DNA of 64,000 nt from Sulfoacidibacillus ferrooxidans (GTDB lineage Bacteria; Bacillota; Bacilli; Alicyclobacillales; SLC66). How positions within the stretch are numbered: the stretch's first letter is position 1; every line of letters begins with the position of its first letter. Shown piece by piece: positions 8,364 through 18,941 of this stretch. The DNA lies in contig NZ_JALBUF010000006.1 in assembly GCF_022606465.1 (NCBI RefSeq), positions 124,001 to 188,000 of the forward strand. Reading direction: 5' to 3'. A program made the translations under genes and the position numbers. The notes beneath the pieces are model-generated. The model saw only the letters and a program-made list of their open reading frames with translations. It searched no databases and was not told where the DNA came from.

Positions 8364-9137
8364 CTATGCATCGTCAAGCAACAGATTGATACAAGGATAT
8401 TCAATATGCCATAAAGTGAGACCACGAGCAGGTGCTGTTTGCCCTGCAGTGCGACGATCGCGACTTTCAAGTATGTGTAAAACGTCGATGCTTTTTAGCT
8501 TACCACGTCCTACATTCAAAAGCGTCCCAACGATAATCCGTACCATATTGTGAAGAAACCCATTTCCTGTAATGTCTATATGCAACCGCCGTGCTTGATG
8601 ATCATAAGCAAAATGAATGCGATGCACAGTTCGTACTTTAGACACCTGCTGTGCTCTAGCAGTGCAAAAACTAGTAAAATCATGTTCTCCCATTAAATGC
8701 AGTGCCGCTGCTTGCATTGCATCAACGTCTAGCATTTGGTGTTCATACAACGCATAGCGCCTTATAAACACGTCCTGAATGGGACCTAGAGCGATGGTAT
8801 AGCGGTATGTTTTCCATAACACAGATCGCCGCGCATCAAAACCATCATCCACTACTACTGCTTTTTCTAAGACAATATCATCTGGTAATTGTCTAGAGCA
8901 GATATACGGTAATTTCTCCACAGCTACACGTTGATGAGGCAATGTAAAATGAAATACCTGAGCGCGCGCATGTACACCAGCATCAGTTCTACTAGCCGCT
9001 ATCGTCTCAATAGGGCAATCAAACACGACACTCAGCACACGCTCGATTTCACCTTGGACTGTGCGCAACCGAGGTTGACGCGAAAAACCGTGAAAGTCCG
9101 AACCATCATACGAGGTAGTACACATCACCTTTTGCAT
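8364..9137 (-). CDS. truA: tRNA pseudouridine(38-40) synthase TruA
   Basis: A 257-residue enzyme that isomerises uridines 38-40 of the tRNA anticodon arm. The catalytic aspartate lies in SRTDAGVHARAQV at about residues 49-61. The conserved FLHNMVRIIVGTLLNVG motif is near 200. Length is normal for bacterial TruA. It starts 13 bp after the rplQ stop. In B. subtilis the ECF transporter genes ecfA1, ecfA2 and ecfT lie between rplQ and truA; they are missing here. Confidence 0.95.
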   Translation of the reverse strand: MQKVMCTTSYDGSDFHGFSRQPRLRTVQGEIERVLSVVFDCPIETIAASRTDAGVHARAQVFHFTLPHQRVAVEKLPYICSRQLPDDIVLEKAVVVDDGFDARRSVLWKTYRYTIALGPIQDVFIRRYALYEHQMLDVDAMQAAALHLMGEHDFTSFCTARAQQVSKVRTVHRIHFAYDHQARRLHIDITGNGFLHNMVRIIVGTLLNVGRGKLKSIDVLHILESRDRRTAGQTAPARGLTLWHIEYPCINLLLDDA

Positions 9138-9150
9138 AGCTCATATCGAT

Positions 9151-9519
9151 CTACTCAACAAGCTCAATGTACACCATCTCAGTCGCGTCACCACGACGTG
9201 GTCCAAGTTTCATAATACGCGTATATCCACCGTTACGCTCTGCAAAGCGTGGTCCAATTTCTGAGAATAGCTTTTGCAAAACATTTTGGCGTTCTGTTCC
9301 TTCAATCGGCTCAGGACGAACATAAGTCGCCGCGATGCGTCTTGCGTGCAAATCTCCACGCTTCGCTAAAGTAACCATTTTATCAGCCACTTTACGGAGT
9401 TCTTTTGCTTTTGCTTCAGTGGTCTTGATGCGCTCATACATGAACAGATCAGTCACTAAACTGCGCATTAAAGCCTCACGAGAGCCAGTGCGACGATTCA
9501 GTTTACGATATCCTCTCAC
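9151..9519 (-). CDS. rplQ: Ribosomal protein L17 (bL17)
   Basis: A 122-residue protein with the diagnostic start [20 protein letters not shown] and the tail [16 protein letters not shown]. The GTG start is preceded by AAGGAGG. It follows rpoA by 35 bp, the usual alpha-operon order. Confidence 0.97.
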   Translation of the reverse strand: MRGYRKLNRRTGSREALMRSLVTDLFMYERIKTTEAKAKELRKVADKMVTLAKRGDLHARRIAATYVRPEPIEGTERQNVLQKLFSEIGPRFAERNGGYTRIMKLGPRRGDATEMVYIELVE

Positions 9520-9554
9520 TCCGGATACCTCCTTTTTTAAAAATGGAAAACATA

Positions 9555-10499
9555 TTAGTCCTCTTCTCGCAACGTAAGCCCTAATTGCTCCATCTTCTCT
9601 TGGACTTCTTCTAGTGATTTACGACCGAGATTGCGAACTTTCATCATTTCATCTTCTGTTTTTGAACATAGCTCTTGTACCGTGTTAATCCCAGCTCGTT
9701 TCAGACAGTTATAGGACCGCACAGACAAATCCAACTCTTCAATCGTCATGTCTAAAACTTTATCTTTTCGTTCTTCGCCGTGATCGATCGGTTGTTCATG
9801 ATGCCGCACACGATCTGTCAGTCCCATAAAAAGATACAATTGATCTGAAAGTATACCTGCTGCCATACTCACTGCTTCATCAGGTTTAACACTACCATCT
9901 GTCCACAGTTCCAAAGTCAATTTATCATAGTCTGTCACCTGACCGACACGTGTGTTTTCCACTTGATAATTCACACGATAAATCGGTGAATAGATCGAAT
10001 CGATAGGTAATACGCCTATCTCTTGATCATCCGATTTATTTAAATGGGCAGGAACATATCCACGACCATTGCGCGCTTCAACTTCAGCGTAAATACGTGC
10101 ACCCGGTGCAAGCGTGGCGATGTGAAGCTCGGGATTCAAAATCTCTACATCAGAATCCGCGCGAATATCCCCTGCTTTTATTTCGCCTGCCTGATCGATA
10201 TCGATAAAAAGTTTTTTCTCTTCTTCCGAATGTATCTTCAAAGCAAGGCGTTTCATGTTTAAAATAAATTCTGTGGTATCCTCAACTATACCGGGAATAG
10301 TCGAAAACTCATGCAGTACACCTTCGATTTTGACGGAAGTGACAGCCGCCCCTGGCAACGACGACAAGAGAATCCGCCGAAGAGAATTCCCAAGTGTCGT
10401 GCCATAACCTCTTTCTAGCGGCTCGACAATAAATCTGCCATACTTACCGTCTTCACTCAGCGTGTCCGTTTCGATCCTGGGTTTTGCTATCTCGATCAT
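9555..10499 (-). CDS. rpoA: RNA polymerase alpha subunit
   Basis: A 314-residue subunit. The N-terminal domain (about 1-230) dimerises and scaffolds polymerase assembly; it contains [22 protein letters not shown]. The C-terminal domain (about 245-314) contacts UP elements and activators, with the helix-hairpin-helix [20 protein letters not shown]. The open frame extends 12 codons upstream, but the ATG at 10499 gives the family start (MIEIAKP) and sits 8 bases after AGGAGGG. It lies between rpsD and rplQ. Confidence 0.97.
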   Translation of the reverse strand: MIEIAKPRIETDTLSEDGKYGRFIVEPLERGYGTTLGNSLRRILLSSLPGAAVTSVKIEGVLHEFSTIPGIVEDTTEFILNMKRLALKIHSEEEKKLFIDIDQAGEIKAGDIRADSDVEILNPELHIATLAPGARIYAEVEARNGRGYVPAHLNKSDDQEIGVLPIDSIYSPIYRVNYQVENTRVGQVTDYDKLTLELWTDGSVKPDEAVSMAAGILSDQLYLFMGLTDRVRHHEQPIDHGEERKDKVLDMTIEELDLSVRSYNCLKRAGINTVQELCSKTEDEMMKVRNLGRKSLEEVQEKMEQLGLTLREED

Positions 10500-10583
10500 C
10501 CACATAACCCTCCTTCGGGCGACGCCAGCGCGCAAAATGTAACTTGTTCGCGCAACGAGTGGTATACACTCGCCAGCGTAAAA

Positions 10584-11210
10584 TTACCGTGAATAGAACT
10601 CAATAATTAACTGTTCGGTTACAGGAACATCAATTTCTTGACGCTCTGGAAAACGCACTACTTTCCCGCTACGTGCTTCGAGATCGCGCTCCAACCACGC
10701 TACAACAGTTTTACTCTCTGCAGCCTCTAACACATCTTTAAACTTCGTAGATGTCGCACTTTTGTCGCGTACAGTAATAACATCACCAATACGTACTGAG
10801 TACGAAGGAATATCCACACGATGACCATTGATAGAAAAGTGGCCGTGTTTGACCAATTGTCTAGCTTCTGGACGTGAACCTGCAAAGCCTAAACGATAGA
10901 CAACGTTGTCTAAACGCGTTTCGAGTAACGAGAGCAGACGATCACCTGTAATTCCTTTTTGGCGTGCAGCCTCTTCATAATAAGCACGAAACTGTTTTTC
11001 TAGTATTCCATATAGACGGCGCGCTTTTTGTTTCTCGCGTAATTGAATACCATATTCACTCGTGCGTTTGCGACCTTGACCATGCTGTCCAGGTGCATAT
11101 CCGCGGCGATCAATGGCACATTTGTCCGTATAGCAGCGTTCACCTTTAAAGTATAGCTTTAGGCCCTCACGACGGCAAATCCGGCATACGGGGTCCGTAT
11201 ATCTCGCCAT
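10584..11210 (-). CDS. rpsD: Ribosomal protein S4 (uS4), zinc form
   Basis: A 208-residue primary 16S rRNA-binding protein. The ATG at 11210 yields the canonical [14 protein letters not shown]; 16 further upstream codons are open but not family-like. Cysteines in CRIC and in GERCYTDKC near residues 9-31 form the zinc-binding N-terminal knuckle of the C+ form. The S4 RNA-binding domain covers about 98-160. In B. subtilis rpsD lies elsewhere; here it is inside the alpha operon between rpsK and rpoA, as in E. coli and many clostridia. The gaps on both sides are about 85 bp, large for this cluster, and could hold regulatory RNA. Confidence 0.96.
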   Translation of the reverse strand: MARYTDPVCRICRREGLKLYFKGERCYTDKCAIDRRGYAPGQHGQGRKRTSEYGIQLREKQKARRLYGILEKQFRAYYEEAARQKGITGDRLLSLLETRLDNVVYRLGFAGSRPEARQLVKHGHFSINGHRVDIPSYSVRIGDVITVRDKSATSTKFKDVLEAAESKTVVAWLERDLEARSGKVVRFPERQEIDVPVTEQLIIEFYSR

Positions 11211-11295
11211 TCTAGTATTGACACCTCCTGAATTTTTTATGCGATTATTTGAATACAAATCAGCAAAATCGCATAAACTAAGCGCTTATCTTTAC

Positions 11296-11706
11296 TCAGA
11301 CTCGACGACGCTTAGGTGGACGACACCCATTATGCGGTATCGGTGTAACGTCCTTAATCGCAGAAACTTCAAGACCAGCAGTCTGCAATGAGCGAATCGC
11401 AGCCTCACGACCCGCACCTGGTCCCTTCACATACACTTCGACTGTCTTCATTCCGTGTTCCATAGCAGTTTTAGCTGCAGATTCAGCAGCCATCTGTGCG
11501 GCAAACGGAGTACTCTTACGAGACCCTTTAAAACCAAGTGCACCGGAACTAGCCCAACTGAGTGCATTACCTGTAGGATCAGTAATCGTTACAATCGTAT
11601 TATTAAATGTGGAGCGAATATGCGCAATCCCAGTCTCTACATTTTTACGGTCGCGGCGCTTTGTCCGCACGGTCGCAGTCGACTTGCGTTTAACCTTTGT
11701 AGCCAC
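11296..11706 (-). CDS. rpsK: Ribosomal protein S11 (uS11)
   Basis: A 136-residue 30S platform protein. The basic N-terminus ([18 protein letters not shown]) is followed by [18 protein letters not shown] and the tail [21 protein letters not shown] start with AGGGAGG upstream. It lies 16 bp after rpsM. Confidence 0.97.
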   Translation of the reverse strand: MATKVKRKSTATVRTKRRDRKNVETGIAHIRSTFNNTIVTITDPTGNALSWASSGALGFKGSRKSTPFAAQMAAESAAKTAMEHGMKTVEVYVKGPGAGREAAIRSLQTAGLEVSAIKDVTPIPHNGCRPPKRRRV

Positions 11707-11722
11707 TTCTACGCCTCCCTAC

Positions 11723-12091
11723 TTACTTCTTCTTACCAGCAACTGTACGCCTTGGACCTTTACGCGTGCGAGCATTAGTCTTGCTACGTTGACCACGCAC
11801 AGGCAATCCTCTGCGATGGCGCATACCACGATATGAGCCAATTTCAATTAAGCGTTTAATATTTAAAGCAATCTCACGCCGAAGATCTCCCTCAACCTTA
11901 AAGGTACGATCGATCTCATCACGAAGTAATTGGACTTCTTCTTCGCTTAAGTCTGTCACTCGCTTATTAGGATCAACTCCCGTTTTTGCGAGAATCAGAT
12001 TCGCCGTCGGGCGACCAATGCCAAAAATGTAGGTCAGGCCGATTTCAATTCGCTTATCGCGTGGTAAGTCTACGCCTGCGATACGAGCCAT
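11723..12091 (-). CDS. rpsM: Ribosomal protein S13 (uS13)
   Basis: A 122-residue 30S head protein that contacts the P-site tRNA and L5. The family start [21 protein letters not shown] sets the ATG at 12091; the open frame is 3 codons longer. The basic C-terminal tail ([20 protein letters not shown]) is intact. Confidence 0.97.
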   Translation of the reverse strand: MARIAGVDLPRDKRIEIGLTYIFGIGRPTANLILAKTGVDPNKRVTDLSEEEVQLLRDEIDRTFKVEGDLRREIALNIKRLIEIGSYRGMRHRRGLPVRGQRSKTNARTRKGPRRTVAGKKK

Positions 12092-12119
12092 TCCATGCAC
12101 CTCCTATACTATCCTTTAA

Positions 12120-12233
12120 TTATCCTTGACGCTGTTTGTGTTTAGGATTCTCACAAATAACCATCACATTACCTTTGCGGCGAATAATTTTGCACTTCTC
12201 GCACATTGGCTTTACCGAAGGACGTACCTTCAT
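12120..12233 (-). CDS. rpmJ: Ribosomal protein L36 (bL36), zinc form
   Basis: A 37-residue protein read directly from the reverse strand: it begins [14 protein letters not shown] and ends KHKQRQG. Three cysteines and a histidine (C11, C14, C27, H32) form the zinc ribbon of the C+ type. It sits between infA and rpsM with 28-bp gaps on both sides, the standard position. Confidence 0.97.
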   Translation of the reverse strand: MKVRPSVKPMCEKCKIIRRKGNVMVICENPKHKQRQG

Positions 12234-12261
12234 CGTTCAAACCCCCTTACACACTTCCCGG

Positions 12262-12480
12262 TTATTTATACCGATAGGTGATGCGACCTCTTGTAAGGTC
12301 GTATGGTGATAATTCTACCGTAACTCGATCCCCAGGTAAAATCTTGATATAATTCATCCGAATTTTCCCCGAAACGTGTGCCAAAATTTTATGACCATTT
12401 TCAAGTTCTACACGAAACATAGCATTTGGTAGAGGTTCGATAACTTTACCCTCTACTTCTATCACATCATCCTTTGCCAT
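12262..12480 (-). CDS. infA: Translation initiation factor IF-1
   Basis: A 72-residue single OB-fold protein that occupies the ribosomal A site during initiation. The sequence ([19 protein letters not shown] start, RGRITYRYK end) is full length and typical. ATG start with AGGAGTG upstream. It follows map by 22 bp. Confidence 0.98.
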   Translation of the reverse strand: MAKDDVIEVEGKVIEPLPNAMFRVELENGHKILAHVSGKIRMNYIKILPGDRVTVELSPYDLTRGRITYRYK

Positions 12481-12502
12481 GCACTCACTCCTTCCTTTTG
12501 GC

Positions 12503-13249
12503 TTACAGAACCGTCAATACATGCGGCCCATCCTCGGCGATTGCTACACTATGCTCAAAATGCGCACAAAGTGAAGCATCTTCTGTTACCACAGTCCAGT
12601 TGTCAAGCAACGTCCGGACCTCAGGTCCACCCAAATTCACCATCGGTTCAATGGCAAGCACCATACCAGCTTTAAGGCGTGGCCCTTTACCAGGTGGACC
12701 GTAGTTTGAAATCTGCGGATCCTCATGCATTTCCTGACCAATGCCATGACCCACATACTCACGTACAATTGACATCCCTTGCGCTTCTACATATACCTGA
12801 ATCGCATGAGAAATATCAGACAGACGATGACCAACTTGAGCCTGTTTAATACCTTCGTACAAAGAGGCTTCTGTCACATCGAGTAACCTCTGTGCGTCAG
12901 CAGATATGTTCCCAACTGCGTGAGTATAGGCACTGTCACCATGGTAACCTTTATAGTTAGCACCAATATCAATCGTCACGATATCCCCAGCTTGAACTTT
13001 CCGTCCAGAAGGAATGCCATGAACCAATTCTTCATTGATAGAGATACAACTAGAGGCCGGAAAGCCCTGATAGCCTTTAAAAGAAGGTATTGCGCCAGCT
13101 TTGCGGATGATATCTTCTACAACTGCGTCTAATTCGCGCGTTGTTATGCCTACACACAACACCCTTTTGGCCTCTGCGTGTGCCATAGCAACGATACGCC
13201 CTGCTTCACGCATAATTTCCAACTCTCGAGGAGATTTAACGGTAATCAT
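12503..13249 (-). CDS. map: Methionine aminopeptidase, type I
   Basis: A 248-residue metalloprotease that removes the initiator methionine after deformylation. Metal ligands can be seen in [16 protein letters not shown] (two Asp), [12 protein letters not shown] (His), the Glu of AIEPMV and the Glu of HFEHSVAI. The open frame runs 57 codons further upstream into adk, but that extension is not family-like. The ATG at 13249 gives [20 protein letters not shown]. It overlaps the adk stop by 14 bp, suggesting translational coupling. Confidence 0.96.
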   Translation of the reverse strand: MITVKSPRELEIMREAGRIVAMAHAEAKRVLCVGITTRELDAVVEDIIRKAGAIPSFKGYQGFPASSCISINEELVHGIPSGRKVQAGDIVTIDIGANYKGYHGDSAYTHAVGNISADAQRLLDVTEASLYEGIKQAQVGHRLSDISHAIQVYVEAQGMSIVREYVGHGIGQEMHEDPQISNYGPPGKGPRLKAGMVLAIEPMVNLGGPEVRTLLDNWTVVTEDASLCAHFEHSVAIAEDGPHVLTVL

Positions 13250-13898
13250 GTGTGTCGCCTCGCAGTATCTGCCGTATTTCATCATACACGTGCGAGATCG
13301 CTTGTTCACCGTCAATTTTACCCAACAAACCGCGTTCTGCGTAAAACCCAGCAAGTTCTTCTGTGCGCAACATATTTTGCTGTAATCGCACAGCAACTGC
13401 TTGAGGTTCATCATCTGCACGTGTAACTAACTTACCGCCGCAACGATCGCAAATACCTTCTACATGCGGTGGATTAAATACTACATGATAACTTGCTCCA
13501 CATTCTTTACACACTTGACGACCAGTTAAGCGACGAAGTAACTCATCTTGCGAAACGACGAGATAAAGTACTTTCGTTAACGGGCGACCCAGTTCAGCCA
13601 AAATCTGATCGAGCGCTTCCGCCTGTGGCCTTGTACGGGGAAACCCGTCAAGTAGGAAACCCTTCTGTGCATCTTTCGCCTCTAAACGATCCTTAACTAC
13701 CCGAATCGTCAGTTCGTCTGGAACGAGGAGACCAGCATCAAGATAGCGCTGAACTTCCTTACCAAGATCAGTTCCCGCAGAGATCGCTGACCGAAACATA
13801 TCCCCAGTCGCGATATGTGGTATACCATAATCCTCAGTAATTTTGGTTGCCTGTGTACCTTTACCGGCACCCGGTAGCCCTAAAAATACAACTTGCAT
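13236..13898 (-). CDS. adk: Adenylate kinase, zinc-lid type
   Basis: A 220-residue enzyme catalysing AMP + ATP = 2 ADP. The start [17 protein letters not shown] holds the P-loop (about 8-15). The LID domain has two Cys pairs, CKEC and CDRC (about 130-153), which bind structural zinc as in Gram-positive adenylate kinases. The ATG at 13898 is chosen on family grounds; the frame is open 23 codons upstream. It lies 31 bp after secY and overlaps map. Confidence 0.97.
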   Translation of the reverse strand: MQVVFLGLPGAGKGTQATKITEDYGIPHIATGDMFRSAISAGTDLGKEVQRYLDAGLLVPDELTIRVVKDRLEAKDAQKGFLLDGFPRTRPQAEALDQILAELGRPLTKVLYLVVSQDELLRRLTGRQVCKECGASYHVVFNPPHVEGICDRCGGKLVTRADDEPQAVAVRLQQNMLRTEELAGFYAERGLLGKIDGEQAISHVYDEIRQILRGDTHDYR

Positions 13899-13929
13899 GC
13901 CAATCCCACTCCTTCTTGCCAAACTGATA

Positions 13930-15228
13930 TCATCGGATGAACCCCTTATAGCTCCGTTGCAACACAAGACCTTCTAGTTGCCTTACGGTATCAAGTGCCA
14001 CACCAATGACGATGAGTAACGAAGTACCACCAAAGTAAAAAGCAACACCCGACAAGCCTGTAATTCCCATAAAAAGATAGGGAACTGCAGATACAACTGC
14101 TAGAAAAATCCCGCCAACCAGAGACAGCCGGTTCATAATACGAACCAAATAATCTTCTGTCGCCTTACCTGGTCTAACACCAACTATATACCCTCCATTT
14201 TTCTGCATCTGTTCAGCCAATTGACTTGGGTTAATCTGAATTAGAGTATAGAAAAATGTAAAGCCGATAATCAGTACCATTTCCACAACAATAAAAACCG
14301 TTGAAGTTGGACTAAGCGTTGTCGTAATCCAAGTAGCAATCTTATTGCCGTGAAAAAACTGCGCAATGATTGTCGGAAAAAACAACACGGAAGTCGCAAA
14401 AATCACAGGAATAACACCAGCTGCATTGACCTTAATCGGAATAAATGTGCTCTGACCACTATAAACCTTTTGACCAACTTGCTTTTGTGCATACTGGACA
14501 GCAATTCGACGAACTCCTTGTTGCACAAACACAACAAACACCACAAGAACTAATACACCTGCTAACATAGCCACAACTTTAACGATGTTTAAAAATAACT
14601 CTGTGGGATGCGCATAAAACCAATTGGTATATATCTCAGGAATGACTGTCTCTAATCGAGATAAAATGCTCAAAAAGATAATGACAGAGATTCCGTTACC
14701 TACACCCTTGTCGGTTATTTGCTCTCCTAACCACATCAAAAAAGTAGTACCTGCTGTCAGCGTAAGAGCAATTAACCCAAATGTCCAAATGCTCGGATCC
14801 ACGATAAATCCCGGTCCCAATTCACGCGTAAAGGAGAACGTTAATGCCGATGACTGAACCAAACCTAAAATAATGGTAAGGTATCTCGTCACTTGCGTCA
14901 GTTTCGCTCGCCCTGTCTCGCCTTCCTTGGACCAGTCTTCCCACTGTGGCACAACACCCATCTGCAACAACTGCACGATGATTGAAGCGGTCACATAGGG
15001 ATAGATGCTCATCGAAAAAATCGAGAAATTCGAAAGTGCACCGCCAGAAAACGTGTTAAGCAATCCCACCACAGGGCTCTTGGCAGCAAGTGACTGCAGC
15101 ATCGAAGCATTGACACCAGGTACCGGAATGACAGCGCCAATCCGATAAATAGCTAATATTAATAAGGTGATCAACAAGCGCTTGCGCAAATCCTTTGCTC
15201 GCCAGACACGCCCTAGGCTGTGCAACAT
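13930..15228 (-). CDS. secY: Preprotein translocase channel subunit SecY
   Basis: A 432-residue polytopic membrane protein with about ten hydrophobic segments and the plug-region sequence GLLNTFSGGALSNFSIF near 54-70. With SecE (encoded at 41649-41888) it forms the SecYEG channel, used by SecA and the ribosome. Its ATG directly abuts the rplO stop (TAG then ATG), implying tight translational coupling. Confidence 0.97.
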   Translation of the reverse strand: MLHSLGRVWRAKDLRKRLLITLLILAIYRIGAVIPVPGVNASMLQSLAAKSPVVGLLNTFSGGALSNFSIFSMSIYPYVTASIIVQLLQMGVVPQWEDWSKEGETGRAKLTQVTRYLTIILGLVQSSALTFSFTRELGPGFIVDPSIWTFGLIALTLTAGTTFLMWLGEQITDKGVGNGISVIIFLSILSRLETVIPEIYTNWFYAHPTELFLNIVKVVAMLAGVLVLVVFVVFVQQGVRRIAVQYAQKQVGQKVYSGQSTFIPIKVNAAGVIPVIFATSVLFFPTIIAQFFHGNKIATWITTTLSPTSTVFIVVEMVLIIGFTFFYTLIQINPSQLAEQMQKNGGYIVGVRPGKATEDYLVRIMNRLSLVGGIFLAVVSAVPYLFMGITGLSGVAFYFGGTSLLIVIGVALDTVRQLEGLVLQRSYKGFIR

Positions 15229-15672
15229 CTAGATCACCTCGACAGTGCCGCCAGCTGCTGCAATCTTCTCTTTCGCTGCACCAGAAAAAGCGTGTGCGCG
15301 AATCGTCAATGGTGCAGACAACTCACCAACAGCAAGGATTTTTACGCCCTCACTAACTCCTTTAACTAGACCTTCCGCTTGCAATAACTCAGGAGTTACT
15401 ACAGTTCCTGCTGCAAAACGTTCTAGTTCTTTCAAATTAACCACCGACCACTCCTTCTTAAAAGGAGCATTACTAAAACCACGTTTAGGCAACCGTCTAA
15501 AAATCGGTGTTTGACCGCCTTCAAAACCAGGACGCACACCGCCACCTGAGCGTGCCCATTGGCCTTTGTGGCCCCGACCAGACGTTTTACCTAGTCCGGA
15601 ACCAATGCCACGTCCAAGCCTCTTACGAGAGTGGCGAGAACCAGGTACTGGTGCAAGTTCATGCAATTTCAT
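15229..15672 (-). CDS. rplO: Ribosomal protein L15 (uL15)
   Basis: A 147-residue protein. The Gly/Arg/Lys-rich N-terminal extension ([23 protein letters not shown]) penetrates the 23S core; the globular part ends GGTVEVI. The ATG at 15672 lies after GGAGGGG; the frame is open 5 codons upstream. The stop touches the secY start. Confidence 0.97.
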   Translation of the reverse strand: MKLHELAPVPGSRHSRKRLGRGIGSGLGKTSGRGHKGQWARSGGGVRPGFEGGQTPIFRRLPKRGFSNAPFKKEWSVVNLKELERFAAGTVVTPELLQAEGLVKGVSEGVKILAVGELSAPLTIRAHAFSGAAKEKIAAAGGTVEVI

Positions 15673-15693
15673 CTGATACCCCTCCAAAACCTA

Positions 15694-15879
15694 TTAGGCG
15701 TCGATCTCAGTAAGCTCGATCATATGACTCACTTTGCTTACCATGCCACGGACCGAAGCATTATCCTCACGAAGTACAACTTGGTTAATCTTCCGAAGGC
15801 CAAGCGACTTCACAGTATCACGCTGCGATTGGGTCCGACCGATCAAACTCCGAACTAATTTAATTTGCAATTGTTTCAT
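15694..15879 (-). CDS. rpmD: Ribosomal protein L30 (uL30)
   Basis: A 61-residue protein, [17 protein letters not shown] and onward, with the conserved [14 protein letters not shown] segment. ATG start after AGGAGGG. It lies between rpsE and rplO with short gaps, the standard spc-operon order. Confidence 0.97.
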   Translation of the reverse strand: MKQLQIKLVRSLIGRTQSQRDTVKSLGLRKINQVVLREDNASVRGMVSKVSHMIELTEIDA

Positions 15880-15893
15880 CGAAAATCGCCCTC

Positions 15894-16391
15894 CTAACCG
15901 CGCAATTCCTGGAGTGTCTTACCGCGCAGGCGAGCAACCTCGTCTGGACGTTTAATTGCTCCTAAGCCCTGCAATGTCGCATGTACCATGTTAATTGAAT
16001 TGGATGACCCCAAGGACTTAGTAACAATGTCTTTAATACCAGCCAATTCCAATACTGCACGAACAGGGCCACCCGCGATAACACCTGTACCTTCGCGAGC
16101 TGGTTTAATTAATACCTTGCCTGCTCCAAAACGACCGACCATTTCATGTGGTACTGTTGTACCACGCATGGCCACATGAATAAGGTTTTTCTTTGCATCA
16201 GCAACGCCTTTACGGACAGCTTCCTGAACTTCAGAAGCTTTTCCAAGGCCAGCCCCTACATGCCCCTGACCATCGCCAACGACAACCAACGCGCTGAAAC
16301 TGAAGCGTCGGCCGCCTTTAACCACTTTAGCGACACGATTGATCGAGACCACCTTTTCTGTTAGATCAAGGTTTGATGGATCAATACGCAC
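15894..16391 (-). CDS. rpsE: Ribosomal protein S5 (uS5)
   Basis: A 165-residue 30S protein involved in decoding accuracy. The N-terminal double-stranded-RNA-binding-like domain has [23 protein letters not shown], and the C-terminal domain has [17 protein letters not shown]. The loop around VVKGGRRF, where spectinomycin resistance mutations occur in other species, looks wild type. GTG start with GGGAGGG. Confidence 0.97.
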   Translation of the reverse strand: MRIDPSNLDLTEKVVSINRVAKVVKGGRRFSFSALVVVGDGQGHVGAGLGKASEVQEAVRKGVADAKKNLIHVAMRGTTVPHEMVGRFGAGKVLIKPAREGTGVIAGGPVRAVLELAGIKDIVTKSLGSSNSINMVHATLQGLGAIKRPDEVARLRGKTLQELRG

Positions 16392-16420
16392 GAGTAACTT
16401 CCCTCCCTTACATTAGACGA

Positions 16421-16789
16421 TTAGAATTCCAAGCCTGCTTTACGTGCTGCATCAGCTAGTGCTTGAATTCGTCCATGATACAAATAACCACCGCGATCAA
16501 AAACAACTTTAGAAATCCCTTTTTCTACTGCACGTTTTGCAACGAGTTCTCCAATAGCTTCTGCCGCTGCAACAGTATTGCCATGAGGCACACTTTCACG
16601 AACAGACTTTTCAACAGTAGATGCCGAGACAATGGTCGTTCCCGATACATCATCGATCATCTGAGCGTAGATGTGCTTGTCAGAACGAAACACGTTTAGA
16701 CGGGGACGAGCAGCCGTTCCACTCAATTGACGTCGAATCCGCGCATGTCTACGCGCCCGTACGGCTTCTTTATCCGGTTTGGTAATCAA
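16421..16789 (-). CDS. rplR: Ribosomal protein L18 (uL18)
   Basis: A 122-residue 5S rRNA-binding protein with the basic N-terminus [21 protein letters not shown] and the end [17 protein letters not shown]. The start is TTG, about 9 bases after AGGGGTG. It lies 19 bp after rplF. Confidence 0.96.
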   Translation of the reverse strand: MITKPDKEAVRARRHARIRRQLSGTAARPRLNVFRSDKHIYAQMIDDVSGTTIVSASTVEKSVRESVPHGNTVAAAEAIGELVAKRAVEKGISKVVFDRGGYLYHGRIQALADAARKAGLEF

Positions 16790-16808
16790 GTTTTCACACC
16801 CCTAAACC

Positions 16809-17348
16809 TTACTTCTTACCAGTTTTACCAACTTTGCGACGAACTACCTCGTTCTCGTAGCGAATACCTTTCCCTTTGTAAGGTTCAGGTTTCCGTAGAT
16901 CACGAATTTTAGCTGCAAATATACCAACTTTTTCTTTATCAATACCCTTGACAATGACTCGGTTATTAGCTGGAACATCGAGTTCAAGACCTGCTTCAGG
17001 CAGAATCTCAACTGGATGGGAGAATCCAAGCGACAACGTCACTTTGTCTCCGCTCTTAGCGGCACGGTAACCGACACCGACAAGCTCAAGCGTCTTTTGA
17101 AATCCAGTATTCACACCATCAACCATATTGGCAACAACGCTACGCGTTGTACCGTGCAGACTGCGATGAAGTTTACTGTCACTCGGACGCTCAACTTGAA
17201 TTTCGCTCGCTTCCATTTTAACAATCATGTCCGGGTGCAATGCGCGTGTTAAAGTTCCTTTAGGACCCTTAACCGTTACAACATTCCCGTCAATCTCCAC
17301 GTTAACACCACTTGGAATTGGAATAGATCTTTTACCGATCCGGGACAC
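16809..17348 (-). CDS. rplF: Ribosomal protein L6 (uL6)
   Basis: A 179-residue protein made of two similar domains. The start [14 protein letters not shown] and the C-terminal [16 protein letters not shown] are diagnostic. The GTG at 17348 lies 6 bases after GGAGGT; the longer frame's GTG at 17354 overlaps that ribosome site and is rejected. Confidence 0.96.
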   Translation of the reverse strand: MSRIGKRSIPIPSGVNVEIDGNVVTVKGPKGTLTRALHPDMIVKMEASEIQVERPSDSKLHRSLHGTTRSVVANMVDGVNTGFQKTLELVGVGYRAAKSGDKVTLSLGFSHPVEILPEAGLELDVPANNRVIVKGIDKEKVGIFAAKIRDLRKPEPYKGKGIRYENEVVRRKVGKTGKK

Positions 17349-17381
17349 GATCACACCTCCTCTAAATTAAACAAAACTCAA

Positions 17382-17780
17382 TTACCAAACGTAGCAAAGA
17401 ACTTCTCCGCCAACTTTATTCTTACGAGCTTCACGATCTGTCATAATCCCGTGCGATGTTGAAACAATCGCAATACCGAGACCACCTAGCACCCGTGGCA
17501 TTTCTTCTGATCCTGCATATACACGCAAACCAGGCTTACTAATTCTTTTTAATCCCGATATCACACGTTCATTGTTCGGACCATACTTGAGATGGACGCG
17601 GATTGTCCCCTGCTTATTATCTCGAATCAATTCCGCATCCCGAATATACCCCTCTGATTTCAAAATATCAGCGATCGCATGCTTTATGCGCGAACCAGGA
17701 ATATCCACTTTCTCGTGGCCGACCATATTGCCATTGCGAATGCGGGTTAACATATCCGCGATCGGATCTGTCATCACCAT
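17382..17780 (-). CDS. rpsH: Ribosomal protein S8 (uS8)
   Basis: A 132-residue primary 16S rRNA-binding protein. It starts [18 protein letters not shown] and ends with the conserved [29 protein letters not shown] start, 10 bases after GGAGG. Confidence 0.97.
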   Translation of the reverse strand: MVMTDPIADMLTRIRNGNMVGHEKVDIPGSRIKHAIADILKSEGYIRDAELIRDNKQGTIRVHLKYGPNNERVISGLKRISKPGLRVYAGSEEMPRVLGGLGIAIVSTSHGIMTDREARKNKVGGEVLCYVW

Positions 17781-17807
17781 GAAAAGACAACCTCCTTCCG
17801 TTTACCC

Positions 17808-17993
17808 TTACCAGCTAGACTTGGTTACGCCAGGCAACTGACCCTGGTGCGCCAATTCGCGAAAGCAAATCCGACAAATCCCGAACTTGCGCAGCACTGA
17901 GTGCGGACGGCCGCAACGTTCGCAGCGCGTATAAGCTCGGGTGCTAAATTTCGGCGGACGCTGAGCCTTAATAATCATCGACTTCTTGGCCAC
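17808..17993 (-). CDS. rpsN: Ribosomal protein S14 type Z (uS14)
   Basis: A 61-residue short S14 with a CxxC-CxxC zinc ribbon (CERC and CRIC, about residues 24-40). This is the zinc form, as opposed to the longer zinc-free paralogue used under zinc starvation. Located between rplE and rpsH as expected. Confidence 0.97.
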   Translation of the reverse strand: MAKKSMIIKAQRPPKFSTRAYTRCERCGRPHSVLRKFGICRICFRELAHQGQLPGVTKSSW

Positions 17994-18014
17994 AACTCTA
18001 CCCCCTACGACCTT

Positions 18015-18557
18015 TTAAGATTTACGAAATGGCATTCCGAGTTCTGCGAGTAAACCACGCGCTTCTTCATCGGTTTTAGCCGTTGTAACAAGCACGACGT
18101 CCATTCCACGAACCTTGTCAATGCGATCGTATTCTATTTCCGGAAATATCAACTGCTCGCGCAAACCTAATGTGTAGTTGCCACGACCATCAAACGCCTT
18201 CGATGATACACCACGAAAGTCGCGTACACGAGGAAGTGCAATGTTGAAAAGTTTATCAACAAAATCATACATGCGCTCTCCACGCAATGTAACCTTGGTA
18301 CCAATCTTTTGTCCTTCGCGCAGTTTAAAACCAGCGATAGACTTTTTAGCACGTGTAACAACAGGCTTCTGTCCAGCAATCAGCGTTAAATCGCCAACCG
18401 CATTATCCATAACCTTCTCATTTTGAGCAGCTTCACCAACACCCATGTTGATAACTACTTTCTCTAAACGAGGTACTTGCATCACACTTCTGTACTCAAA
18501 CTTTTGCATTAAACGCGATATAATCTCATTTTCATAATGATCACGTAAACGTGCCAT
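18015..18557 (-). CDS. rplE: Ribosomal protein L5 (uL5)
   Basis: A 180-residue 5S rRNA-binding protein bridging the subunits through S13. It has [16 protein letters not shown], the [22 protein letters not shown]-type loop and an FRKS end. ATG start. Confidence 0.97.
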   Translation of the reverse strand: MARLRDHYENEIISRLMQKFEYRSVMQVPRLEKVVINMGVGEAAQNEKVMDNAVGDLTLIAGQKPVVTRAKKSIAGFKLREGQKIGTKVTLRGERMYDFVDKLFNIALPRVRDFRGVSSKAFDGRGNYTLGLREQLIFPEIEYDRIDKVRGMDVVLVTTAKTDEEARGLLAELGMPFRKS

Positions 18558-18581
18558 GCCCTACACCTCTTTTCAACCTGG

Positions 18582-18911
18582 CTACTTGTCGAGCACTTCG
18601 CCAGACTTTTTCGCGTATCTGACTTTTGAACCATCTTCTAAAAACTTATAACCGACGCGAGTTGGAGCTCCTGTTTTAGGATCTACAATCGCAACATTGG
18701 AGACGTGAATCAGTGCTTCACGTTCTACAATACCACCATCAGGCATCGTCATACTTGGTTTCATATGACGTTTAATCATGTTAACGCCCTCAACTAAAAC
18801 TCGATTTTTTTTAGGAAAAACCGCTAAAACGACACCTTTTTTATCGCGATCTTTACCTGTCGTTACGATGACTTGATCGCCTTTTTTAATCTTAAGCTTC
18901 GGTTGGGTCAT
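18582..18911 (-). CDS. rplX: Ribosomal protein L24 (uL24)
   Basis: A 109-residue assembly-initiating 50S protein with a KOW motif ([20 protein letters not shown]). Two adjacent ATG codons (18914 and 18911) follow GGAGGTGTG; the second has the better spacing. Seven upstream codons of the open frame encode the ribosome site itself and are excluded. Confidence 0.95.
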   Translation of the reverse strand: MTQPKLKIKKGDQVIVTTGKDRDKKGVVLAVFPKKNRVLVEGVNMIKRHMKPSMTMPDGGIVEREALIHVSNVAIVDPKTGAPTRVGYKFLEDGSKVRYAKKSGEVLDK

Positions 18912-18941
18912 CATCACACCTCCTCGTTCCAAAGCAGCACC

